A stretch of DNA of 64,000 nucleotides from Nonomuraea gerenzanensis (GCF_020215645.1 NZ_CP084058.1:11834501-11898500), one strand, 5' to 3'. Shown: positions 16,404 to 25,186, counted from the first letter of the stretch. Program-made: numbers and translations. The notes: generated by a model not told the origin, from the letters alone.

Positions 16404-16961
16404 TCAATTCATAACTCCGGACTCTTGCCGCGCCTCTTCCACCAATGGTCGCCACGCGCCCCTGATCTCGTCGGGCAGCACCAGCTCGTCCCACAGGTCG
16501 ATGAGCAGCACCCCGTCGACGTGACCGAGCACCTCCTGCGGCCCTCCCGCGCACAACAACGCGGTGTAGGCCGAGCGCCGCTCGTCGCGGTCGGACAGGT
16601 CGTAGACCCGCTCGCCGAGCCGCACGACGCCCAGCGCCGCCGCCACCGGCAGCCGCCGCAACCTGCTCGGCACGTGGTACACGCGCCCGTCGCCGCACTC
16701 GTGCGCCGCGCACTCGACCTTGGCCTCCAGCACCAGCTCGAACCCGGCCGCGTCGAGGATGCGCCCCGCCGTCTCCAGCGTCGGCGACTTCCTGCCGTGC
16801 TCGTAGGCCGACAGCGTGGTGCGCGACGTGCCGCTCACGCTGGCCAGCGCCTTCTGATTGAGGCTCGCGGCGTGCCTCGCCTGCCTGAACAGCAGCCCGC
16901 CGCGCCTGGCCCAGAAGGCGACCTCCTGACCCAGCATCCGTTCCACAGGCGACGAGACCAC
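16404..16961 (-). CDS. XRE-family helix-turn-helix regulator
   Basis: About 185 aa. An XRE/Cro helix-turn-helix covers about residues 25-75 (R-Q-A-R-H-A-A-S-L-N-Q-K-A-L-A and T-L-S-A-Y-E-H-G-R-K-S-P). The C-terminal region has V-Y-H-V-P-S-R-L-R-R-L-P and an L-L-I-D-L-W-D-E-L-V-L-P segment, and has no family I recognise. The GTG at 16961 is preferred because GGAGG lies 6 bp upstream. A perfect 8 bp inverted repeat lies 15 bp upstream, so autoregulation is likely. No toxin-like partner is next to it. Confidence 0.75.
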   Translation of the reverse strand: MVSSPVERMLGQEVAFWARRGGLLFRQARHAASLNQKALASVSGTSRTTLSAYEHGRKSPTLETAGRILDAAGFELVLEAKVECAAHECGDGRVYHVPSRLRRLPVAAALGVVRLGERVYDLSDRDERRSAYTALLCAGGPQEVLGHVDGVLLIDLWDELVLPDEIRGAWRPLVEEARQESGVMN

Positions 16962-16976
16962 GTACCACCTCCGCAA

Positions 16977-16994
16977 AGTATCCGGACGGATACT
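16977..16994. promoter_or_regulatory. operator of the XRE regulator
   Basis: AGTATCCG-GA-CGGATACT is a perfect 18 bp inverted repeat just before the XRE start. It is spaced as expected for a Cro-like dimer that represses its own gene. Confidence 0.7.
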
Positions 16995-17036
16995 CTACGC
17001 CATCATGGCGCCCCGTGACCACCGGATTACCTCTAG

Positions 17037-18359
17037 TCAAGCACGCAATTCCAGCAAGGTGATCTCGGGCGGCGCCCCCACGCGCACCGGAGGCCCCCAG
17101 AAGCCCGCGCCCCTGGTCACGTACACCTGCGTGCCGTCCACCGTGGCCAGCCCCGACACCACCGGCTGCTGCAGCCCCACCACCAGGTTGAACGGCGCGA
17201 TCTGCCCGCCGTGCGTGTGCCCGGAAAGCTGCAGGTCGACGCCGTGCCCGGCGGCCTGGGCCACCTGGATCGGCTGGTGCGCGAGCAGCACCGTGGAGCG
17301 GCTGGTGTCGCGCCCGCCGAGCGCCTTGGCGAAGTCGGGCCCGTCGCCGCCGGCGGCGCCGCCGACGTCGTTCACGCCCGCCAGATCCAGCACGGCTCCC
17401 TGGTGAGCGATCTCCACCCGTTCGTTGCGCAGCGAGCGTACGCCGAGCTCCTTGAGCTCCTCGATCCACTCGCCCGGGCCCGCGGCGGTGAAGTACTCGT
17501 GGTTGCCGGTCACGAAATAGGCCCCGTAGCGGGACTCCAGGCTCCGCAACGGCCGCGCCAGCGCACCGAGCTGGGCCACCGTCCCGTCCACGAGGTCGCC
17601 CACGATCGCCACCACGTCGGCCTCCAGCCCGTTGATCATCCGGACGATCCGCTCGGTGTGGCCGATCCCCGTGAGCGGGCCCAGGTGGATGTCGCTCACC
17701 ACGGCGAACCGCAGGCCGCTCAGCCGCGGGTCCAGCTTCGGCAGCGTGACCTTGACCCGTTCGATCACCGGGTCACCGAGCGCGCTCGACATGCCGTACC
17801 CGACCGTGCCCAGCGCGCCGACCCCCGCGACGGCGGCGGTGGCCCGCCCGAGGAAGAGCCGCCTGCTCAGGGCCGGCGGCTCACCGCCCGCCACCACCGC
17901 GATCGGCTCAGCCGCCGTATCCGCCACCACCGCGACAGGCGCCGCGACCGCCGCCACCGGCTCGGCCGGCTCGGCCGGCTCGGCCGGCTCGGCCGGCTCG
18001 GCCACCGTACCCGCCGCGACGGGCGCAGGCGGCGCGACCGGCTCGGACGCCCGCTCGCGCCGCTCCACCCTGCGCAGGAGGTACGCGGCCACCCCGCGCG
18101 GCACCTCCAGCACCACAAGGATCACGACCAGGTAGAACATCACCGCCAGCCAGATGTACCCCGGCCAGGCCACCCAGCTCTCCAGCCCCATCCTCGTGCC
18201 CACGAACGTCGTCACGAGCACCGCGAGCAGCGCGACCAGACTCCAGGTCAGCACCTTGCGCACCCGCCCAGGACGGGTCGCCTGGCGCACCAGCCGATGC
18301 CACAGGTACCAGTGCGCCAGCAACACCAGAGCCACGAAGATCAGGACGAACACACCCAC
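17037..18359 (-). CDS. membrane-anchored metallophosphoesterase
   Basis: The protein (440 aa) has three or four N-terminal membrane helices (to about residue 95), an A-E-P-rich low-complexity linker (about 110-170), a second hydrophobic segment with an R-R-L-F-L-G Tat-like start, and a catalytic domain. The calcineurin-type motifs are S-D-I-H-L-G, G-D-L-V-D, G-N-H-E, L-A-H-Q and G-H-T-H-G-G-Q. It resembles YkuE/YaeI-type metallophosphoesterases; the substrate is unknown. A nine-base tandem repeat encodes the linker. It is downstream of topA, with 66 bp between the stop of topA and this start. Confidence 0.88.
   Translation of the reverse strand: MGVFVLIFVALVLLAHWYLWHRLVRQATRPGRVRKVLTWSLVALLAVLVTTFVGTRMGLESWVAWPGYIWLAVMFYLVVILVVLEVPRGVAAYLLRRVERRERASEPVAPPAPVAAGTVAEPAEPAEPAEPAEPVAAVAAPVAVVADTAAEPIAVVAGGEPPALSRRLFLGRATAAVAGVGALGTVGYGMSSALGDPVIERVKVTLPKLDPRLSGLRFAVVSDIHLGPLTGIGHTERIVRMINGLEADVVAIVGDLVDGTVAQLGALARPLRSLESRYGAYFVTGNHEYFTAAGPGEWIEELKELGVRSLRNERVEIAHQGAVLDLAGVNDVGGAAGGDGPDFAKALGGRDTSRSTVLLAHQPIQVAQAAGHGVDLQLSGHTHGGQIAPFNLVVGLQQPVVSGLATVDGTQVYVTRGAGFWGPPVRVGAPPEITLLELRA
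17959..18003. repeat. 9 bp tandem repeat in the metallophosphoesterase linker
   Basis: Five copies of GGCTCGGCC keep the frame and encode repeats of A-E-P. Slippage would change the linker length in steps of three residues. Confidence 0.9.
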
Positions 18360-18367
18360 GATGCTAC

Positions 18368-18384
18368 TTCCGGAAATTCCGGAA
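18368..18384. promoter_or_regulatory. paired palindromes before the metallophosphoesterase
   Basis: TTCCGGAA-A-TTCCGGAA: two copies of the same perfect 8 bp palindrome, one base apart, 8 bp upstream of the metallophosphoesterase ATG. This is a plausible operator for two dimers or a tandem-site repressor. The protein is unknown. Confidence 0.5.
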
Positions 18385-18425
18385 ACAGCGCCCCACGTCC
18401 CTGTTCAGCGCGTGACCACGGCCAC

Positions 18426-21131
18426 TCAGGACTTCGTCGCAGGTTTCTTCGCCGGAGCCTTCTTGGCAGGCGCCTTCCTCGTGGTGCTCTTCGTCGTCGT
18501 CTTCTTGGGCGCCGGCGCCCGCTCACGCCGCTCGGCCAGCAGCTCCGCCGCCCGCTCGATCGTGATGTCCTCGACCGTGTCACCCTTGCGCAGCGACGCG
18601 TTCGTCTCGCCGTCGGTCACGTAAGGCCCGAAACGCCCCTCCTTGACCACGACCGGCTTCTTGGAGTTGGGGTCGTCGCCCAGCTCGCGCAGCGGCGCGG
18701 CAGCCGCCGCCCGGCCCCGCCCGCGCTGCTTGGGCTGCGCGAACAGCTCCTTGGCCTGCTCGATCGTGACCGTCAGCAGCGCCTCCTCCGAGGCCAGCGA
18801 GCGGGAGTCGGTGCCCTTCTTCAGGTACGGGCCGAACTTCCCGTTGTGCGCGACGACCTCCTGGCCCTCCAGCTCACCCACGACCCGCGGGATCGACAGC
18901 AGCTTGAGTGCGTCGTCCAGCGTGATCGTGTCCAGCGACATCGACTTGAACAGCGAGCTGGTGCGCGGCTTGGGCGCGTCGGCCTTCTTCGTCCGCCGCT
19001 TCGGGGCGTCCTCGTCGGCGGCCGGCTCAGGCAGGACCTCCGTCACGTACGGCCCGTAGCGCCCGTCCTTGGCCACGATCATGTGCCCCGTCACCGGGTC
19101 CTGACCGAGCTGCCGGTCACCGGTCGGCCGCGAGAACAGCTCCTCGGCCTTCTCCGCCGTCAGCTCGTCGGGCGTCATGTCCTCGGGCACGTTGACGCGC
19201 GCGCCGTCCCTGTCGAGGTACGGCCCGTACCGACCGACCCGCAGCACGATGTCGGTGCCCTTGACCGGGAACGAGCTGATCTCCTTGGCGTCGATGTCAC
19301 CCAGGTCGGTGACCATCTCCTTGAGACCCTCGTCGCCGTCGGCGCCGTAGTAGAAGCGCTGCAGCTCCGGCACCCGCTCCGCCCGGTCGTTGGCGATGTC
19401 GTCGAGCACCTTCTCCATCTCGGCCGTGAAGTCGTAGTCGACCAGGTTCCCGAAATGCTGCTCCAGCAGGTTGACCACGGCGAACGCCAGGAACGACGGC
19501 ACCAGCGCCGTGCCCTTCTTGAACACGTAACCGCGGTCGAGGATGGTGCCGATGATCGAGGCGTACGTCGAGGGCCGGCCGATCTCCCGGTCCTCCAGCT
19601 CCTTGACCAGCGACGCCTCGGTGTAGCGCGCCGGCGGCTTGGTCGAGTGGCCGGCCACGTCGAGCCGCGTCACGCTCAGCGCGTCGCCCTCCGCCAGGTT
19701 CGGCAGCCGCTTCTCGGAGTCGTCGCGGTCGGTCGAGGGGTCGTCGGCCCCCTCCACGTACGCCTTCAGGAAGCCGTAGAACGTGATCGTGCGACCGGAC
19801 GCGCTGAACTCGACGTTCTCGCCGGCCGACGACCTGCCGCCCACCTTCACCGTGATCGACTCGCCGACCGCGTCCTTCATCTGGGACGACACGGTGCGCT
19901 GCCAGATCAGCTCGTACAGCCGGAACATGTCGCCCGACAGCCCGGTCTCGCCCGGCGTGCGGAACTCCTCGCCCGACGGCCTGATCGCCTCGTGCGCCTC
20001 CTGCGCACTCTTGACCTTGCTGGCGTAGACGCGCGGCTTGTCGGGCACGTACGAGGCGCCGTACAGCTTGATCGCCTGCGACCGCGCGGCCGCCACCGCC
20101 GTCTCCGACAGCGTGATGCTGTCGGTACGCATGTAGGTGATGAACCCGTTCTCATACAGCCGCTGCGCGACCTGCATCGTGTACTTGGCGGAGAAGCCCA
20201 GCTTCCGGCTGGCCTCCTGCTGCAATGTGGTCGTCCGGAACGGCGCGTACGGCTTACGCGTGTACGGCTTGCGCTCGACCGACTTGACCGCGAACGAGAC
20301 CCCCTGGAGCCGCCCTGCCAGCTCGCCCGCGGCGGCCTCCGTCAGGTGCAGCACGTCGGCGCCGCTCTTGAGCTGCCCGGTGCTGGCGAAGTCGCGCCCC
20401 TGCGCCACCCGCTTGCCGTCGACCCCGGTCAGCGTGGCGGTGAAGTCGCGCGGGCGCTCCTCCGGCTTGTTCGTGTCGAACAGCGCCTGCAGGTCCCAGT
20501 AGTGGGCGGGGGTGAACGCGATGCGCTCCCGCTCGCGCTCCACCACCAGCCGCGTCGCCACCGACTGCACCCGGCCGGCCGACAGCTTCGGCTTGACCTT
20601 CTTCCACAGGACGGGGCTGACCTCGTAGCCGTAGAGCCGGTCGAGGATGCGCCGCGTCTCCTGGGCGTCCACCAGGCGGAGGTTGAGGTCGCGCGGGTTG
20701 GCCACGGCGTCTCGGATCGCCTGCGGGGTGATCTCGTGGAACACCATGCGGTGCACGGGCACCTTGGGCTTGAGCACCTCGCGCAGGTGCCAGGCGATGG
20801 CCTCGCCCTCGCGGTCCTCGTCGGTGGCGAGGTAGAGCTCGTCGGCGTCCTTGAGCAGCTGCCGCAGCTTGGCGACCTGCGAGCGTTTGTCGTGGTTGAC
20901 GACGTACAGCGGCTCGAACCCGTGCTCGACGTTCACCCCGAGGCGGGCCCATGGCGCGCCCTTGAACTTCTCGGGGATGTCGTCGGCCCGCTCCGGCAGG
21001 TCGCGGATGTGACCGATGCTCGATTCGACGATGTAGCCGCGCCCGAGGTACCCGGCGATGGTCTTCGCCTTGGCCGGCGACTCGACGATCACCAGGCGTG
21101 TTCCGCCGGCGCTGCCGTTCTTGGCTGGCAC
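18426..21131 (-). CDS. topA: DNA topoisomerase I
   Basis: The protein (901 aa) relaxes negative supercoils. From the GTG at 21131 the Toprim domain starts at about residue 12 (V-I-V-E-S-P-A-K-A-K-T) with the acidic triad region A-T-D-E-D-R-E-G-E (102-110). The catalytic tyrosine is Tyr333 in I-T-Y-M-R-T-D-S. Several C-terminal repeats of the G-R-Y-G-P-Y/G-R-F-G-P-Y type bind single-stranded DNA. A Lys/Ala-rich tail (A-P-A-K-K-A-P-A-K-K-P) closes it, as in actinobacterial TopA. The start is placed at this GTG because AGGTAGGAAG precedes it and the 49 upstream codons do not look coding. It heads the topA-metallophosphoesterase pair. Confidence 0.95.
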   Translation of the reverse strand: MPAKNGSAGGTRLVIVESPAKAKTIAGYLGRGYIVESSIGHIRDLPERADDIPEKFKGAPWARLGVNVEHGFEPLYVVNHDKRSQVAKLRQLLKDADELYLATDEDREGEAIAWHLREVLKPKVPVHRMVFHEITPQAIRDAVANPRDLNLRLVDAQETRRILDRLYGYEVSPVLWKKVKPKLSAGRVQSVATRLVVERERERIAFTPAHYWDLQALFDTNKPEERPRDFTATLTGVDGKRVAQGRDFASTGQLKSGADVLHLTEAAAGELAGRLQGVSFAVKSVERKPYTRKPYAPFRTTTLQQEASRKLGFSAKYTMQVAQRLYENGFITYMRTDSITLSETAVAAARSQAIKLYGASYVPDKPRVYASKVKSAQEAHEAIRPSGEEFRTPGETGLSGDMFRLYELIWQRTVSSQMKDAVGESITVKVGGRSSAGENVEFSASGRTITFYGFLKAYVEGADDPSTDRDDSEKRLPNLAEGDALSVTRLDVAGHSTKPPARYTEASLVKELEDREIGRPSTYASIIGTILDRGYVFKKGTALVPSFLAFAVVNLLEQHFGNLVDYDFTAEMEKVLDDIANDRAERVPELQRFYYGADGDEGLKEMVTDLGDIDAKEISSFPVKGTDIVLRVGRYGPYLDRDGARVNVPEDMTPDELTAEKAEELFSRPTGDRQLGQDPVTGHMIVAKDGRYGPYVTEVLPEPAADEDAPKRRTKKADAPKPRTSSLFKSMSLDTITLDDALKLLSIPRVVGELEGQEVVAHNGKFGPYLKKGTDSRSLASEEALLTVTIEQAKELFAQPKQRGRGRAAAAAPLRELGDDPNSKKPVVVKEGRFGPYVTDGETNASLRKGDTVEDITIERAAELLAERRERAPAPKKTTTKSTTRKAPAKKAPAKKPATKS

Positions 21132-21320
21132 GCTGCTTCCTACCTCGCTGTTCGCTTGCAAATCCCCCTGCCGGGAGTCGGCACAGACTGAAAGGTAACC
21201 CGACTCGCGGAAATTTCCTTCCCCCGGGCTACCCACTCGCTTCCGGGTCCACCCACAAGCACGCAGAATAAGGCCCATCGAGCGGCATGGCGCCCTGACT
21301 CACCCTGGAGACTAATCGTT

Positions 21321-21506
21321 GTGCTCGACTACTCCTACATGGATATCTTCATTCCACGCGATCTCACTCGCGAAGCAGCACGTCAACTGCTCACCGAACA
21401 CGCAGAGTACGGGAAGTGGGAGCTCGCGCGCGTCCGCGTGCACCCCGACGGCAGCCGCCACGTACGCCTGCGGCGTAAGATCATGCGAGTACGCAGCACC
21501 CTATGA
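21321..21506 (+). CDS. DUF5703 small protein
   Basis: The 61 aa product matches the DUF5703 pattern: Y-M-D-I-F-I-P-R-D-L-T-R-E-A-A, then H-A-E-Y-G-K-W-E-L near residue 32 and R-H-V-R-L-R-R-K-I-M-R at the C-terminus. The family is small, actinobacterial and of unknown function. The GTG start at 21321 is chosen because homologues begin at this point. It is divergent from topA with about 190 bp between. Confidence 0.8.
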   Translation: MLDYSYMDIFIPRDLTREAARQLLTEHAEYGKWELARVRVHPDGSRHVRLRRKIMRVRSTL

Positions 21507-21624
21507 ACCCCGGACATGGCTTTGCCCGCCCCGGGCCGCGCCCCCGGAACGGGCAAAGCGTCTACGGCGGGCTACTCACGGACGGTGAGCAGCAACCGGA
21601 TCGTGTTACGTATGCGCTGATTCC

Positions 21625-23709
21625 TTACTTACGGCCGAACCGGAACCGGCGGGCCGTCGCGAACATCGTCGCCGAGGCGGCGAGCATCGAGCCGAGCAGA
21701 AGCGCGAGCACCGAGCCGGTGTTCATGCCGGTCACGCCGGCGGGCTGCGCGGCGCTCATCAGGCCGACGTCCGGCACGGGCAGGCTGCGGGTGGCCGAGG
21801 ACACCGCGCCGCCGGCCGGGGTGGAGGCGACCAGGTCGGTGGCCGGGGCCAGCGGGGAGGCCGAGCGCGAGGTGGCGCGGCCCTTGCCGTCGCTCGGGGC
21901 GGACATCGCCGTCCGCTTCGGCTGCTCGGGGCTCACGGGCAGGCCGGGCAGCTCGGGGAGCTGCGGCAGGCCGAACGTCCTGGAGGCGTCCTCGACGGCG
22001 GGCAGCTGCCCGGTGACGTTCCCCACCCCTTCGAGCTGCTTGGTGACCTCGGCGACGTTGCCGTAGCCCTCCGCCTGCTTGGCGACGGTGCTCACGCCCG
22101 GCACCCGCTTGGCCAGCTCGGCCGCGCTGCCGAGCTGCTGCACCTGCTGGGTGACCTCGCCGACCTTGCCGCCGACCTCCTGGGCGCCGCCCAGCACCGG
22201 CAGGCTGGGCGTGATGGGCAGCAGCCCGCCCTTGGCCGCCGCGACCTTGCTGTTGGCGCGGGCGAAGCGCTCGAACCCGTCAGGGCGCTCGAACCCGGGC
22301 GTGCCGACGTGCGAGCCGCCGAGGCATCCGGCGGCGGCGTCACCCAGGACGGCCGCCGCGTTGCCGCAGATGTTGACCGGCGCGGCGATCGGCGCGACCG
22401 CCTGGTTGCCGCTCAGCACGCCACCGGCGCCCGAGGTACGGTTGCCGCCCCCGCCGATGCCGTGGTGCGCCCAGACGCCCGCCCCGCCCCTGCAACGGGC
22501 GTGGGAGAGGCCGAGCACCGCCGCCGCGTTGCCGCAGACGTTGATCGGCGCCGCGATCGGCGCGACCGCCTGGTTGCCGCTCAGCACGCCACCGGCGCCC
22601 GAGGTGCGGTTGCCGCCCGCGTTCCTGCCGGACTTGCGGACGGTCGCGCCGCCCTTGCATCCGGCGAACGCGTGACCGAGCACGGCCGCGGCGTTCCCGC
22701 AGACGTCGATGGGGGCGCTGATGGGCGCGACCGCCTGGTTGCCGCTGAGCACGCCGCCCGTACCGGAGGTGCGGTTGCCGCCGGAGCCCGAGTGCTCCAC
22801 CTTCGAGCCGCCCTTGCACCCGGCGGACGCGTTCCCCGCGGCGTTCCCGCAGACGTCGATCGGCAGGCTGACCGGGGCGACCACCTGGTTGCCGCTGCCG
22901 GCCCCGAAGCGCCCGTCGGTGTCGTTGCCCGTCGATCCGGCGGCCTGGTGGCGGGCGAAGTAGCGCTGGCCGGGGCCACCGTTGTTGGTGACGGTCGAGC
23001 CGCCGCGGCAGCCGGAGAAGGCCCGCCCGACCACCGCGACCGAGTTGCCGCAGATGTTGATCGGCGCCGAGATGGGCGCGACGACCTGGTTCCCGCCGAG
23101 CACACTGCCGTTGCCGGACGTACGGTTGCCGCCCACGCCCTGCCCGGTGTTGTGCACGGCCGAGCCGCCGACACACCCGGCCGTCGCGTCACCGAAGATC
23201 GCCAGTGCGTTGCCGCAGGCGTTGATCGGCGCGGAGATGGGCGCGGAGATCTGGTTGCCGCCGAGCACGCTGCCGTTGCCGGAGGTCTGGTTGCCGCCCG
23301 CGCCGCCCCTGCCCTGGGTACGGACGGTGGCCCCGCCCTTGCAGCCCGCGTCGGACTTGCCGATCAGCGAGACCGCGTTGCCGCAGGCGTTGACCGGGAC
23401 GCTGATCGGCGCGTTCACCTGGTTGCCGCCGCCGACGGAGCCGTTGCCCGAGGTGTCGTTGGGGATGCCGGGACGGCCCTGGTTGATGACCTCGGCGCCG
23501 CCCTGGGAGGTGGCCTCCGACTTGCCGATGGCGGCGGCGGAGTTGCCGCTGATGTCGATCGGCACGGAGATCGGCAGGTCGACCTGGTTGCCGCCGGCGA
23601 CGGACCCGTTGCCGGAGGTGTCGGCCAGCGCGGTGCCGCCGGCCCCGAACGACATGACGGCCACGGCCAGCAGGGCCGCGGGGCTCGTTGCCTTTGCCCA
23701 CGTACGCAT
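21625..23709 (-). CDS. long chaplin-like surface protein with eight repeats
   Basis: A 694 aa protein. A signal peptide (1-29, ending G-G-T-A-L-A) is followed by eight chaplin-type modules of about 50 residues. Each has the core G-N-Q-x-x-x-P-I-S-x-P-I-(N/D)-x-C-G-N-(A/S). Seven modules have two Cys (C-G-N and a second Cys before G-G), and the first has none. A Val/Gln/Leu-rich stalk covers about 480-600. The C-terminus has a hydrophobic helix and the basic tail R-R-F-R-F-G-R-K. Chaplins are amphipathic proteins that coat aerial hyphae and spores. Long chaplins are usually sortase-anchored through LAxTG; I see only P-A-G-V-T-G-M-N-T-G before the helix, so anchoring is uncertain. A GGAGC ribosome site precedes the ATG. 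DNA of neighbouring modules is nearly identical, for example 22381-22450 against 22551-22620. Confidence 0.85.
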   Translation of the reverse strand: MRTWAKATSPAALLAVAVMSFGAGGTALADTSGNGSVAGGNQVDLPISVPIDISGNSAAAIGKSEATSQGGAEVINQGRPGIPNDTSGNGSVGGGNQVNAPISVPVNACGNAVSLIGKSDAGCKGGATVRTQGRGGAGGNQTSGNGSVLGGNQISAPISAPINACGNALAIFGDATAGCVGGSAVHNTGQGVGGNRTSGNGSVLGGNQVVAPISAPINICGNSVAVVGRAFSGCRGGSTVTNNGGPGQRYFARHQAAGSTGNDTDGRFGAGSGNQVVAPVSLPIDVCGNAAGNASAGCKGGSKVEHSGSGGNRTSGTGGVLSGNQAVAPISAPIDVCGNAAAVLGHAFAGCKGGATVRKSGRNAGGNRTSGAGGVLSGNQAVAPIAAPINVCGNAAAVLGLSHARCRGGAGVWAHHGIGGGGNRTSGAGGVLSGNQAVAPIAAPVNICGNAAAVLGDAAAGCLGGSHVGTPGFERPDGFERFARANSKVAAAKGGLLPITPSLPVLGGAQEVGGKVGEVTQQVQQLGSAAELAKRVPGVSTVAKQAEGYGNVAEVTKQLEGVGNVTGQLPAVEDASRTFGLPQLPELPGLPVSPEQPKRTAMSAPSDGKGRATSRSASPLAPATDLVASTPAGGAVSSATRSLPVPDVGLMSAAQPAGVTGMNTGSVLALLLGSMLAASATMFATARRFRFGRK

Positions 23710-24026
23710 GATGAATGCTCCTAGTGGTTCTTGGGGGGATTACCTGAACGGGTCCGCGGGCAGCCCGAAGGCACGCGTCGAGCACGTGCACAGCGGGTAT
23801 CGGGATGCGCGAACCGGTGGAACGAGGACTGACGTGTGTCACCCGCGGGCGGAGGGATCGATGCCGCACTCCGCCGCTCTACCGTTGACGATCGGACCAC
23901 CGGAGGCTCGGGCCCCGGGCCGGCTGCTCTGGTGTGCGCAGGCCCGCTGAGGCGTCGCCCTGATGGGCGCCCTGAGCCGTCGTCGCCCCGGCCGGCTCGC
24001 ATCGAGCCGAGGTCCAGGTGCGGGGA
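23710..24026. other. intergenic region upstream of the chaplin gene
   Basis: About 317 bp with no supportable gene. It must hold the chaplin promoter near its left end and the 3' untranslated region of the next gene at its right end. I see no strong palindrome or terminator. Confidence 0.5.
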
Positions 24027-24725
24027 TCAGTCAGGTGAGAAGGAAGGGTCGTCCGCCGCTGTGCGGACGACGGGGGGAAGCAGGCGCGCCACGGGGACGC
24101 GCCCGGCCTGGAGCCGCGGGTCGTAAGCAGACCGCACGGCATCCCCTGTCGCAGGCCCGAAGGGACCGCTGCCGCCGCCGTTGGGCACCAGACCATCGGT
24201 GTCCAGGATCTTCCCGGCGGAGGAAGGTGCGGGCAGGCCAGGGTCCCGCTGACTGTTGAGGCCGTCGACCGTGCGACCGGCCATGGCCTCGGCGTTGTCC
24301 GACGCCGAGACGGGGGCGGTGAGCCCGTGCTGCGCGGTGCCGCCCGAGCTCCCTGCCGCACCTGTCACGGCGGTGGCATCCGCCGTGCCGGTGTCGGTGG
24401 ACCCGGTCGTGCCTGTCGCCGCGGTGGTATCCGCCGGGTTGGTGCCCGTGCTCCTCCCGGCCGCACCTGTCGCCGCGGTGGCATCCGCGGCCGCCGGAGC
24501 GGCGGCGAGCGTACCGAACACAACAGCAAGCAGCCACCCGGCGGCCACCAGGGCGCCAATCGCGACTGCCCGCACGACGACCCGCCGGGCACCGGCCGCG
24601 AACCGCGCCATCCGGTCACCCAGCCCGGTGGTCGGGCCCTGAGCCGGGACAGCCTGGACAGTCACGCGCGGGCGGCGCGCAGCACGGGCCTTCGCCCTCA
24701 GCCGCTGCACCGCCACGCGCGTCAC
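24027..24725 (-). CDS. hypothetical membrane or secreted low-complexity protein
   Basis: A 232 aa protein. The first 45 residues are basic. A hydrophobic helix follows at about 50-75 (V-A-I-G-A-L-V-A-A-G-W-L-L). Then comes a Thr/Ala/Gly-rich segment with loose A-T-A-A-T-G-A-A-G repeats and a C-terminal part with G-L-N-S-Q-R-D-P-G-L-P-A-P. No family recognised. The GTG start at 24725 has GGGAGGG upstream. It lies upstream of the chaplin gene on the same strand, so a shared developmental role is possible; that is only inference. Confidence 0.6.
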   Translation of the reverse strand: MTRVAVQRLRAKARAARRPRVTVQAVPAQGPTTGLGDRMARFAAGARRVVVRAVAIGALVAAGWLLAVVFGTLAAAPAAADATAATGAAGRSTGTNPADTTAATGTTGSTDTGTADATAVTGAAGSSGGTAQHGLTAPVSASDNAEAMAGRTVDGLNSQRDPGLPAPSSAGKILDTDGLVPNGGGSGPFGPATGDAVRSAYDPRLQAGRVPVARLLPPVVRTAADDPSFSPD

Positions 24726-25063
24726 TTGCCCTCCCGAGCTCCAGAACCGGCCTCACGTCGTGAGGCCGGTCCGTGGACTCACCCCTCAACGATCCGTAAC
24801 CGTAGCAGCACCCAAAGTTGTCGCAAGGCCTTTTCCCCTGAGTCCCAGAAATTCACCAACTCCCCGGGCCGCGAACCCTCCCCAACCCCCACAACCCGTC
24901 CCCCTCGTCCCCACGCCGGCCCCATCAGGAGCCCCAGACGGGGTATCGGGGGGTGGTGAGAGGTCTCTCTGGCGGGGTACGGATTCTTGGTATGACGCAC
25001 TCCTCAGAGTTTGCTAACCTTACGGAGCCGACGCGAGATGACGGTCTCGCGTGCAGGCACCAA
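24726..25063. other. intergenic region between the low-complexity protein and tRNA-Leu
   Basis: About 338 bp. It holds a strong hairpin at 24746-24770 and, at the right end, the promoter of tRNA-Leu (GCTAACCTT near 25011-25020 is a candidate -10 region). A minus-strand frame here has a coding-looking end but no credible start. Confidence 0.5.
24746..24770. promoter_or_regulatory. strong 11 bp hairpin
   Basis: ACCGGCCTCAC-GTC-GTGAGGCCGGT is a perfect 11 bp inverted repeat with a 3 bp loop, 21 bp upstream of the low-complexity gene start. There is no T-run, so it could be a leader hairpin, an operator or an actinobacterial terminator lacking a tail. Confidence 0.5.
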
Positions 25064-25152
25064 GTCCGGGTGGCGGAATAGGCAGACGCGCTAGCTTGAG
25101 GTGCTAGTGCCCAGTGATGGGCATGGGGGTTCAAGTCCCCCCTCGGACACCA
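25064..25152 (+). tRNA. tRNA-Leu (GAG anticodon)
   Basis: A class II tRNA with a long variable arm (TGCCCAGTGATGGGCA). The acceptor stem is GTCCGGG/CTCGGAC, the anticodon loop CTTGAGGT (GAG at 25098-25100), the T-arm GGGGGTTCAAGTCCCCC, and an encoded CCA closes it at 25150-25152. Confidence 0.95.
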
Positions 25153-25154
25153 TG

Positions 25155-25186
25155 AAGGCGCCAGGTCTCTGACCTGGCGCCTTTGC
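25155..25186 (+). terminator. intrinsic terminator of tRNA-Leu
   Basis: AAGGCGCCAGGTC-TCT-GACCTGGCGCCTT followed by TGCTTTC: a 13 bp hairpin with a 3 bp loop, directly after the tRNA. Confidence 0.9.

Noticed and set aside
17211..21191. Plus-strand open frame of over 1300 codons
   Set aside because: Antisense of the metallophosphoesterase and topA genes, which have clear motifs on the other strand.
22381..23600. Regular repeats in the chaplin gene considered as a CRISPR or satellite array
   Set aside because: They keep frame and encode chaplin modules with conserved Cys and Gly-Asn.
24779..25000. Small minus-strand frame ending G-E-L-V-N-F-W-D-S-G-E-K-A-L-R-Q-L-W-V
   Set aside because: The end looks protein-like, but there is no credible start or ribosome site and the frame begins inside the tRNA-Leu promoter.
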